DNA of 64,000 nt from Phlyctochytrium arcticum (Eukaryota; Chytridiomycota; Chytridiomycetes; Chytridiales; Chytridiaceae), in the NCBI GenBank assembly GCA_025602905.1, contig JAHLKI010000039.1, positions 1 through 64,000 of the forward strand, in the 5' to 3' direction. Both the position numbers and the translations under genes were made by a program. Numbering within the stretch: position 1 is the stretch's first letter; every line of letters begins with the position of its first letter. Shown here one piece after another: positions 43,543-53,279 of the stretch. The notes under the pieces were generated by a model, which was not told the origin of the DNA, made no database searches, and worked only from the letters and a program-made list of their open reading frames with translations.

Positions 43543-45115
43543 ATGATGTCTAAATCCTTTCAGGACAGTTCAGCCTCTTGGCGGCGATTCTCAGTTGCAT
43601 ACTGCCTGTTTGCACTATTGACTACGGCACTTTTGGGAATCACCACTGCAACGTCAAATACTACCGTGGATCAGTGGTCGGATCTCTCTGCCCAAGATGA
43701 GATTGCCATCGAAGGATTCTTCTCAGATAGTGGGCACACGAATAATTGGGCCGTATTGGTAAGTCGTCTCTTGTCCATGATCCACACCATAACCCATCTA
43801 ATGCACAAGTGAAGGTCTGTACGTCGCGGTTCTGGTTTAACTACAGGTACCTTCTACGACAACGGCCTTTTGTTGTGGCAATGATGACTAAAGGAATGTT
43901 AGACACATTGCAAACACATTGTCCATCTATCATACGGTCAAACGATTGGGTATCCCAGATTCAAACATTATCCTGATGCTGGCCGACGATGTCGCGTGTA
44001 ATGCCCGGAATCACTTTCCGGCTACCGTGTTTAACAATGCTGGACGGTTTATGGACCTGTATGGACGAAATGTGGAGGTGGACTATCGAGGATATGATGT
44101 GACTGTAGAGAATTTTATTCGGTTGCTCACAGGTATGCTTGCGCAAGAGGAATGGGGCTTTCTTTCGCCCAGTAATTTACCGTGGGAGCGTAGGTCGACA
44201 TGATCCGCAAGTACCCCGCAACAAACGACTCTTGACGGACGATCGGAGCAACATTTTGGTCTATATGACGGGACATGGCGGGGACGAGTTTCTGAAATTT
44301 CAGGACGCAGAAGAGATTAGTAGTCATGATGTTGCGGATGCGTTTGGGCAAATGTTTGAAAAAAACCGGTAAGAGATAACTCGGGAGTTCTTGGCTTCCA
44401 CAGATGCTAATTTTATGTCGCGGTAGGTACCATGAGATGTTTTTCATGATTGACACATGTCAGGCAGCATCCATGTACAAGCAAATCTACAGTCCCAACA
44501 TACTAGCAGCCGCATCGGCACTCGTCAAGCAAAACTCATATTCCCATCACGTGGATCCAGAAATCGGGGTGGCCGTGATTGACCGGTTTACATACTACAA
44601 TTTGGAAGTGTTGGAAAAATTGGGAACCGAAGATCAATACAATCTAGAGCAACTGGTATATTTCGTATTGGTCATCATAGATATGTGGTATGCTAACTGA
44701 GACTTGATGATAGTTTAACACCTACGAATCGAAAGCTATCGCATCTACGCCTGGTATCCGTACCGACCTCTACCCACGGGGAGTTTCTAATGTATGCTAC
44801 TTTAGCGTCCAAGTGCTGTCCCTTGTACTAAACAAAACAATCTAGACCCGCGTGACCGACTTTTTTGGCGGAGTGCAGAATGTACAGTTGACCTTATCCC
44901 GTTACGCACTTGACGGAAACAAGACTGTGAAGACACCGGCCCTGATTGAGCGGAACCCCTCCCCACGCCGCAATGATCCTCTTACCGACTTCCGGGTTGC
45001 CCCATCCCGCAGCCGGCTTTTGAAAGCCTCAGAATCCTCACCCATATCCGTCATGTTTGTTGCCGTAACTGCCGTCCTGGCGTGTGCGCTCTGGCTCCAG
45101 AGCACCATGAAGTAG
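43543..45115 (+). CDS. GPI8: GPI-anchor transamidase catalytic subunit
   Basis: Seven exons (43543-43758, 43815-43846, 43903-44132, 44194-44368, 44427-44655, 44714-44791, 44846-45115) give 409 aa. N-terminal signal/anchor ([20 protein letters not shown], about residues 16-35), then the caspase-like C13 domain: [40 protein letters not shown], catalytic His in [13 protein letters not shown], catalytic Cys in [12 protein letters not shown], and [22 protein letters not shown]-terminal membrane helix ([18 protein letters not shown]) ends the protein, as in yeast Gpi8/human PIG-K. In the ER transamidase complex it cleaves the C-terminal signal and transfers the protein to GPI. All key residues are present. 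Confidence 0.96.
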
Positions 45116-45249
45116 TTTTTTCGCCCGTCTCAGTCAGATTCTACTTGATCTTCCCATTCTCGCACCACCTCTTCGCTTACGTAGTCGAATCTTTTGTAAA
45201 TATACTAAGTTCTCCGTCGTAATTTTCTGCAACACTGTCGTTTTTGTAA

Positions 45250-46939
45250 TTACCTCCAAACAAGAGCATCGTCGCCAACGTAAATCACATTGCTAGTTGC
45301 CGGGAAATATCAGCCTGCAAGACTCGTTTTGTGCGCATGCGGAGATCCTTACCGGCAGTCGTGAGAAAACACGCAACATTTCACGGCTTTGGTCGAACGT
45401 CGATGATCCAAAAACGACAAGACTTTGCCACTTGTCAAGTCGTAAATATAAACATTTCCAGTAGTGTTTCCAACACAAAACAGGGTCCCGCAAGCGCTAT
45501 GCCACATTTGAAGTCAGTTACACATGAGATGAAGGTCGATATTGACATGGCTAACCTGATGTCAAATCTACACCGATTGTTGCCACCCGACTCGCTGATT
45601 GAGTATGTATGAATCACCTACGAAAAGGCCAATAAGACGTCTCGTTCGATACTTCTCCCCAGGGTTACATACCTCAGTAGTGAGTGGATTCCAGAAAACG
45701 ACCTTTCCATTGATGGATTTGGAAAGCACATTGTCGTTCACGTACGCGATACAATCTGCAATTAAACCATGCAGCCATCAGCTTTCTGCATGTGTGAGTA
45801 GCCATCTTACTCGCGTACCTATGTCATGGTTTCCATGTAGTTTATCCGCCCAGGTAACCATTTGTCCCGTTTCTATCGACTCTGTTGCATACCCTCGAGC
45901 CTGCTCTTCGCTCATGTCTATAACCTCGTCCGGGATCTCCCAATCCACAATGACCCCTTTAGCATTGGCAGTCAAAAAGGATAATCCATTAGGATGGAAA
46001 GCCTGGGTAACGGTCAGATCAGGCTACTCGTCTTCCCTACATGGCAAAACTTACGACAGTGGTCGCCATGACTTGGTAGGTATATAGGCATTTTTGCGCC
46101 TCCAGGTGCCAGAGCCGAACAGTTCCGTCCGTGCTAACTGATAGCAGTAGGTTTGAATCAAGCGGGTGCACCTTGATATCCAGTATAGGACCTACAACGT
46201 GATTGTCAGTTGGTGTGGTGACCCAAACAAGGTGGGAAAGCGGTACCTGAATGTCCCTCAAGTATGCATATTTCTTCGGATCGCGCCAAGCTTATGAGAC
46301 GTATCAAATTGTCGCTACCGGCCGTAGCCACTACCGCATCCTCAGGTTGATGAATCCAGCAACAGGTCAACAACTCCTGGATATAGTGTCAGACGACCGC
46401 CCGAGCCCTTCGGTATCATAAAGACGACCATCCTTTCTTACCGGTGCTGGACCCTCCGGGGCATCGGCAAAATATCCTCTCCCATCCACTACATAATGTG
46501 ACATGATGTCCAGATGATCACCACAGTGGGCGTTATCATAAATGTTGACCTAACGTCGAAATCATCAATTGGGTGTCTTGACGTAGACCTCACAACTTTG
46601 ATCTACCTGTGCTGCTCCAACCGTGACCAACAGGTTCTGCGGATGGAAATCCGGGGCAATTCCTGTGCCATGACCGCGATAAAAAGCACATTGATTGATG
46701 GTCCCGCCATGATTCTCGCGCACAATTCGTCGCAGCCGTAATGAAGACATCAGTTGTCTTGGGGATAGCTCTATTGGGGCTTCATATTTCTTGGCATCGG
46801 TGGGCAGATCTACATTCATGAGATCGTCCACATCCTTTGCTGAGTTTGCCGGTTGTGGAAGATTTGCGGCACTTTCTACTTCCGATTCATCGTCTTCAGA
46901 AACCAAAAGTAAATCGAGAGCGTCTGGTATCCGTTCCAT
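45250..46939 (-). CDS. EED: EED/ESC-like WD40 protein (PRC2 subunit candidate)
   Basis: Nine exons (46589-46939, 46442-46549, 46247-46376, 46055-46191, 45819-46002, 45673-45755, 45556-45617, 45353-45496, 45250-45292) give 413 aa. An acidic N-terminus is followed by WD repeats in EED order: INQCAFYRGHGTGIAPDFHP, CCWIHQPEDAVVATAGSDNL, GPILDIKVHPLDSNLLLSVS then TDGTVRLWHLE, AFHPNGLSFLTANAKGVIVD, DCIAYVNDNVLSKSINGKVV, SACGTLFCVGNTTGNVYIYD, and the short final blade NVIYVGDDALVWR. The VLSKS...VFWNP block matches EED's distinctive sixth repeat. EED binds H3K27me3 and stimulates the EZH2-type methyltransferase, so the organism may have facultative heterochromatin (inference). The donor at 46588 (GTCTAC) is weak. 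Confidence 0.82.
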
Positions 46940-47085
46940 TGGGTATGATTTGGATATACTGTAAGTCTCGACGATCTTTGACTGTCGGAGGTCGAGGAGT
47001 CGGAGATTCGCTTCGGACCTTGAAATGGTCGATCACGTGTTGGCGAGAATGTCAACAAAAAGTTGTACCAGACAACGTCTCTTTT

Positions 47086-47155
47086 GCATTGGCCGGGAAT
47101 CGAACCCGGGGCTGCCGCATGGCAAGCGGCAATTTTACCACTAAACCACCAATGC
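47086..47155 (-). tRNA. tRNA-Gly (anticodon GCC)
   Basis: On the minus strand the sequence runs GCATTGG at the 5' end to CCAATGC at the 3' end (perfect 7-bp acceptor stem), with an A-box (GTGGTTTAGTGGT), an anticodon arm GCCGC-TTGCCAT-GCGGC reading GCC, and a B-box GGTTCGAATCC. Seventy nucleotides, no intron, no encoded CCA. A run of T on the transcribed strand (AAAAA at about 47057-47061 on +) could be the Pol III terminator. Lies in the gap between the EED-like gene and the decayed GluRS copy. Confidence 0.96.
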
Positions 47156-47453
47156 GTTCGTGAAAATGAGCTTCGATTATCAAACAGCAACCTATCATTT
47201 CAAACGGGAGCTAGGAAAGTATGTATCATAAAGTTCAACTATATACGTTGATTGGCTATGACAAGATGTCCTGAAGATGTCAAGGAAGGTAGGTGGGGTC
47301 CGCGGGGAAATGATGCTGCTCGAGTAGTCCAAGATCAATGCATCCTGGAAAATCACCCAGATGTGAGTCCCAAAAGGTAGATCTGCGGCACAGTCATCCT
47401 GCTTTTGCTGATACTCCGCTCGCCAACAATTTTTGACACTCGTCAGAACGCAA

Positions 47454-49657
47454 ATGGCAAAAGTTTCGGCAAGAGATCAGGGCTCCTTTGACGTTGGGTT
47501 GAAGGATGTTGAGCACGGCAAGGTTGTCACCCGTTTCCCTCCCGAACCCAGTGGTTATCTGCACATTGGTCACGCCAAAGCAGCGCTTCTGAATGATTAT
47601 TTTGCTCGCCGATATGACGGAAAGCTAATTATTCGCTTCGATGATACGAACCCCACCAAGGAAAAGGTGGGTTGACCTTGTTGTGGTATAAATGGATGTT
47701 GCTAGATGGCTAATGCTCTCGTAGTCTGAATTCGAGGAAGCCATCAAAGAAGATCTCCGATTGATTGGAGTCATTGGAGATGTGATCACTTATACATCAG
47801 ACAGCTTCGATGCCATCTACAACTATGCACTGGAAATGATCAAGAGCGGCAAGGCCTATGTAGACAACACCGACGTAGAAACGGTTCGTGACGCTAGGGG
47901 CGGGACATCTAGACACACAGAGATCTGACATGGCTGTATTATGCGCGCTGAACGTATGGTGGGAACCGAGTCCAAATGCAGAAACACGACTGTAGAAGAC
48001 AACCTTCGTTTATTTGAGGAGATGAAGCAGGGAACTGAGCACGTACGTAGCGGCCCACAAAGAAGTCATGCGTCTCCGTTGTTTATATTGATTTTGATTT
48101 CCAGGGATTGACTTGTTGTTTGCGGGCCAAGATCAATATGAAAGCCAAGAACAAGACTCTCTGCGACCCTGTTCTCTACCGATGCAATCTTACACCTCAT
48201 CACCGCATGGGCACCAAATGGAAGATCTACCCGACCTACGACTTTGCTTGTCCAATTGTTGACTCTCTTGAAGGTGTTACGCACGCACTTCGAACCAACG
48301 AATATCGGGACCGAAATGCTCAGTATGAATGGATTTTGAAGGCACTCAACCTCCGACATGTTAACATTTGGGATTTCGGGTGAGTGATCTGGCGTGTGCG
48401 GGTAATAGGGGGTGTCAAAGATGGGCAGAGCGTGGTGTTATATCGTAGCGATATAACACTTTTCATCCATCGGTATAAACCTTTTTGAGTTATGCGGGCG
48501 AGAAATCTTCTCAGCTGAACTACTGAAAAGTTTTATATTGTTAGACTTCTGCCTACGTTTGACACCCCCTAATGTGAGCTATCAACTGAATGCTGTATCT
48601 CAGCAAAATCAACTTTGTCTACACCCTCCGGTCCAAGCGCAAGTTGGCCTGGTTTGTTAATGAGGGATTAGTTACTGGTTGGGATGACCCGCGATTTCCC
48701 ACAGTGCGCGGAATTCGCCGACGCGGAATGACCATTGAAGCCCTGCGCACGTACATTCTCATGCAAGGAGCGTCTCAAAAGACTCTGGAGCTCGAGTGGG
48801 ACAAGATCGGGACAATCAATAAGAGAGTCCTCGATCCCATCTCTCCACGACACACGGCTCTAGACAAGGAGAAGCTGTAAGTCGGTGGTTAATTATATCT
48901 CAGTGGATTTAATTGAGATGTTTCCAGGACCCCTGTAAATGTCGTCGGCGAAGAGGTCCAGCTTGTCACCAAGGAGATGCCCAAACATAAGAAGAACCTA
49001 GACCTTGGACAAAAGCTTACTACATTCTCAGGCGAGCTTTATATTGCGTATGACGATGCCAAGGGATTGGAGGTTGGGGAGGAGGTAAATCACATGCTGG
49101 AATTTCATCAAAGTGGCTCATGTCTTACATTGAAACATCCTAGATTACTCCTGAATTGGGGAAATGTGGTCGTCAAAACTATCGAGTGGGCGGTTGACAA
49201 CTCCAGCATCAATAAAATTGAGATTTCTCTACACTTGGAGGGAGATTTCAAGAAAACTAAAAAAAAAATAACTTGGCTTTCTCGCGCTGCTAGCGACAAC
49301 TTGGAGAGCCAGCCCGTCAACCTGGAGCTACTTGACTATGATTATCTAATCACCAAGAAAAAGCTGGAGGACGGGGATGAGGTCAAGGACTTCATCACGC
49401 CAGTCACCGAGTTTAAGGTAACATCAAAGCTTCCGATATCAGTCAGATTCGGCCTTCAGTAACCTTTTTCTGGATTATAGACTCAAGCAGTTGGCGACGC
49501 CAACCTACGCAAACTGAAGGTGGGAGACGTCGTACAGCTGGAGCGAAGAGGCTTCTACATTTGCGACAAGGCCGAGGAACCGATCAACCTGATCAATATT
49601 CCGGACGGCAAGAGTGCGTCGCTGGTTTCGAAAGCCGCGAAGGGGGGTAGTAGATAG
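47454..49657 (+). pseudogene. Glutamyl-tRNA synthetase copy 1, probably decayed
   Basis: Exon-by-exon paralogue of the gene at 53280: 47454-47666, 47725-47883, 47941-48042, 48105-48379, 48604-48876, 48928-49084, 49144-49417, 49481-49657. The class I HIGH motif ([12 protein letters not shown]) is intact. Lesions: the acceptor of intron 2 is lost (TGTATT before ATGCGC at 47941, versus TATCAG in the other copy); exon 7 is 2 bp shorter (274 versus 276), so splicing at 49085-49143 shifts frame, although retaining that 59-nt intron stays open; and the LSKRK (KMSKS-type) motif reads RSKRK. It ends ...SKAAKGGSR, without the EMAPII extension of copy 2. A MITE-like insert sits in intron 4. Could still be expressed if splicing adapts. 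Confidence 0.8.
48408..48569. mobile_element. 162-bp MITE-like element in GluRS copy 1 intron
   Basis: Terminal inverted repeats GGGGGTGTCAAA / TTTGACACCCCC are flanked by TA on both sides (48406-48407, 48570-48571), and a perfect internal hairpin GTGTTATATCG-TAG-CGATATAACAC lies near the left end. Absent from the matching intron of the paralogue at 54207-54263, so it inserted after the duplication. A TA duplication suggests mobilisation by a Tc1/mariner-type transposase. Confidence 0.85.
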
Positions 49658-50860
49658 AGTCTGGTAGATATGTACATATGACCTTTACATTGCTTCATCC
49701 TGATTCAGTCTTCCTAATTTTTCTGCGTGGTCTGTTCTTAACTTTGTTGGTTTACTACCTTCTCTCCATCAGGAGAGTCTAGAATATCTGTCCACATTCT
49801 GTCCTGTTACCTTGCAAGTTTCACTCTGCTGTTCTGCGCTCCACTGTCCTTCTGGCTTTTTTATTGGAATTAATCCTATTGGTCTGGGCTCATCCGACAG
49901 AGTACCCATGATGACGGCAACCCGATGTCCACGCGTGGGATTTTTCTCACGCGTTACCTTCCTTACCATAGGTTGGATACTTCAGTTGATCCTCACCCCG
50001 CCATTTTTTTCAGCCGCTATTTATTACATGCAGCTATTTGGGCTTTTACGGTTTCGTCTTTACTGCTGGATTTATATTTCCCCGGCTAAGTGAAAGCGCC
50101 GCAGTGTACGGGTGTCTTATTTTGTAATTGACAAAATTTACAGGGTGCAGATGGGAGGGTTCACTATCCAGGGAATGATGCACCATAGACCAGCCGTTCG
50201 GCCTATGTGTTGTGCTCTTCTTGTGGGAGACTATTCCAGAGTGGGCGACCTCTCCAACGCGCCCACTCTGTAACAGTTCGATATATAGATGGAAACGAAC
50301 TCAGCACACCCCAGAGCTGCTCGGCACTTAGTGGCGAGGCACTGCTAGTCCATCCCATTGCCTTGCGATCAGTTTCAACCAAATAACAAATGATTGTTAA
50401 TTTTCATATTCGACGACAAACCTAACCCGCTTCGAATGGCCGATTCTAGCTTCATATCCAGGAGGCCAGACGACATTTTAAGCAGTTGCAGACCAAAATG
50501 GAGGATTTCTTGCAAATTCAATTACAGATCGGCCTTGCGTTTCCTGAATTGTAAGACGTTAGCCAGGTGAGTATACTTTTGTCCTCGCCCGAAGGCCAAT
50601 GATGTACTGCTCGACAGGTTCCGAGCTGATGGGCAGTTGCGGGTCCTTGTGTGCACGTCCACCTGCGCTTGTTGGGTATCCATTATCGCAAATGGCAGTG
50701 ATGGAAAGTCAAAAGGGACTGGCAACTGTCAAGTCGTTGCGAGCGATGGAAATGGCGGAAAATCAGCGACATTCTTTGTTGCAAGCGATGAGCCATTCTG
50801 ATCTGGAAAGGCGAGAGAGGCGATAAGTATTGGATGCGAAGTACGTCTGTTGCGTGGTAT
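49658..50860. other. Non-coding stretch between GluRS copy 1 and MULE
   Basis: 1.2 kb with T-rich sequence near 49840-50060 and only short unsupported ORFs. No RNA gene or repeat recognised. The right end is the target of the MULE. Confidence 0.45.
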
Positions 50861-50869
50861 ATATATAGG

Positions 50870-53119
50870 GAGAAAACGTCCGATATGCCCCTGTTTTCGG
50901 CCAAAATTCCTAAAATGCCTCTCTTTTTCAAAAAATCCTCAAATGCCCCTGTTTTGAGGGTGATAATGGTACATATCGGAGATAAACTGTGATGCACAGA
51001 TAGCTTTTTCTCACACATGAATTGCAACAAAGACCATCAAGATAACACACAAATTGTACGAAAGAGTGTCTGTTCAAGCTACCTAAGCTACCATAATTTC
51101 TACTCCTAGCTATGTCATTTACCCATGAGCCTCACGGCATGTCCGACGGTTATGTCCCGACTCTCCGCAAGTGCGACAGCCTTGGTCGGCCTGAGTGGCA
51201 CCAGCCTGGGAAGAACCCTGCATTCCGCTCTCCTTGCGGCGAGTCTTGGGTCGGCCTCGAGGGCGCTTGACAACGGCGGGTTGAGATCGTCTTTGACCTG
51301 ATCCTCCAGAGCTACAGGGGCGTAGGGGTGTCCGTAGGTTGCCCTGTAGTTTTCGGTGGAATAGACGGACGCAACAAGCGATACCGGAGATGCCCTCACG
51401 GCATTACCGAATGCGCATGCATGCTCACATGGTATCCACATCTGTTGAAACTCTTTGCAGGAACAGCGCCCCTCGCTATTCGTGCCGTTCGGCAGATTGA
51501 CAGCGTACTGCTTTGCATTCCTGGTGGATACCACAACTCCATCGGTCGTGGTGGCTGGGTGAGGGGTGAAAGAGCGACTCTCTTGAATATTCTTCCGGAG
51601 GGTCTCCGCCACGGAGGGTGTCAAAGTCCCGCGCCATGCCAAGGATGCTTGGGCGCGGTCGTAAAACCTCCCCATTTGATGCAGGTAAATGGAATGTACC
51701 ATTTCAAGTGCAGGAAGGGTCCGAATCTCACGTAAAAGGGCGTTGGCAATCTCCGCCAGATTTGAGGTAACATGTCCAAATCGTCTGCCAGTCACTGCAT
51801 ACGAAGCCCAACGCTCGTGGGGAATGTCATCGATGTAGGCCGCGGCTGCAGCATTCGTTGTCTGGATCTCGGACCAATGTTCTAGAAACTTGGCTTCTGT
51901 ATCTATTGCATTTCATCAGATGGTGTGTGGTTTGTTCAAGTAGACGGTAAGATCGTGTTGAACCTACCCGCATATACACATCTCCAAAACAATCTTTTAA
52001 TTTTCAAACCAAATTTACTCTGCACATTAGCCGCGATGTGATAACAACACCAAGCCGGATACGCATCTGGTGTTTGAGTCTCTAGGGCGTTTATGAGCCC
52101 TTTCTCTCGGTCATTGACAATAACAGTTTGACTGGTATTCAAGGTCGGCAGGGCGTCTGATAGATGCTGCAGGAACCAGGTCCATGTTTCCTCACATTCA
52201 TTCGGCACTAGGGCCCAAGCAAGAACTACTAGTTTGTTCTCGCTGTCCATGGTGCACGCAAGTAGTAAAGTCTGGATGAATCTGTTTTTTGTGAAGGTCC
52301 CGTCCATTGCAAGAAATTTGCGGTTATGCGACCAGAGATGCTTGGCACTCCCAGTACAAATGAAAACACTGTGAAAGTGTTGTGCGTACGACTGGGCAGA
52401 GTCAGGCAAGATTGCCGGAAGGCGAATTGTACTTGCCTTGACGATGGCAGTGGTTTGGGGGTCTGCTACCTGTAACGCTGCACAGTAGGATCGAAACATT
52501 CGAAACTGCTCCCGTTGATCATCGGCAGACTCAGAGAGAAGGTCCTCCTTCACGCGTAACGCGGTGGAGTAAGATGGGACGTTCCCATGTTGTTGACGCA
52601 TATGGGCTCGAATTTGCCCTGGGGTGGTTTTGGAGGTGACGACCATTCCAGCTTCGATGGTTTTGCTGACCCAGTTCTTCGCATTCTGAGATCCTCTTGC
52701 CTCTTGGAGATTGCCCACGCACGTGTGGTCAGTGTTAAGCTGCGTTATCTTGCAAATTTGATGACGATCTACAATTGCCCGCAAGTGAAACGGACAATCA
52801 ACGGCACGACAAGAGAGGACCAAGCGTTTTTTATCACGCTTATCGACGCTGAAAGAGTATCCGTGTTGAGAAGCATGGTCTGCGGCCACTTGCACAACGG
52901 CATCGAAGTTGTCAAAGGGAGTGCCAACCTCCATGATTGCAGTGGCAGAATGTTCAGAACTTCGCGGTCGGGGATCTTGAATCTTTGACCTACGACTGAA
53001 ATGAACTTCTGCGCCATCCTGGTTATCACCCTCAAAACAGGGGCATTTGAGGATTTTTTGAAAAAGAGGGGCATTTTAGGAATTTTGGCCGAAAACAGGG
53101 GCATATCAGACGTTTTCTC
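50870..53119 (-). mobile_element. Intact 2,250-bp MULE with 97-bp TIRs
   Basis: Left TIR 50870-50966 and right TIR 53023-53119 are inverted copies differing at two positions noticed, both starting GAGAAAACGTC. Target duplication ATATATAGG (9 bp) at 50861-50869 and 53120-53128 is perfect, as expected for Mutator-like elements. Within the TIR the phrase ATGCCCCTGTTTT is itself repeated. The single gene inside is intact. It lies 151 bp upstream of the GluRS-EMAPII start codon. Confidence 0.96.
51115..52934 (-). CDS. MULE transposase, intact
   Basis: Exons 51968-52934 and 51115-51902 (intron 51903-51967) join to 584 aa. N-terminal zinc DNA-binding region (FSVDKRDKKRLVLSCRAVDC...DHTC, about residues 28-72). 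DDE domain: Asp in FLAMDGTFTKNRF, Asp in VIVNDREKGLINAL, the CCYHIAANVQSKFG block, then Glu in VTSNLAEIANALLR after the intron. SWIM zinc finger CSCKEFQQMWIPCEHAC near residue 485. All catalytic elements and both TIRs are present, so the element may be autonomous. Only weakly similar to the palindrome MULEs, hence another lineage. Confidence 0.93.
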
Positions 53120-53279
53120 ATATATAGGTGATGAGCGGTAAAATGCTGGGTAAAATTGTTGAACACGCTGCCTCTCCTCACGTAATGGATGGCACAGTCA
53201 TCCCGCTTTTGTTGATGTTCCAATCGAAACAATATTGTTATTCTGGCTCGCCGACGATTTTTGAAAGTCTCAGAACACA

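Noticed and set aside
49085..49143. Continuous 161-codon ORF 48977-49462 as evidence that copy 1 has no intron here
   Set aside because: The paralogue shows a clear intron at this place; openness in copy 1 results from stop-free intron sequence plus a 2-bp deletion.
51620..51640. GGGTGTCAAAG in the MULE gene as another MITE end
   Set aside because: It is within intact transposase coding sequence and has no partner TIR.
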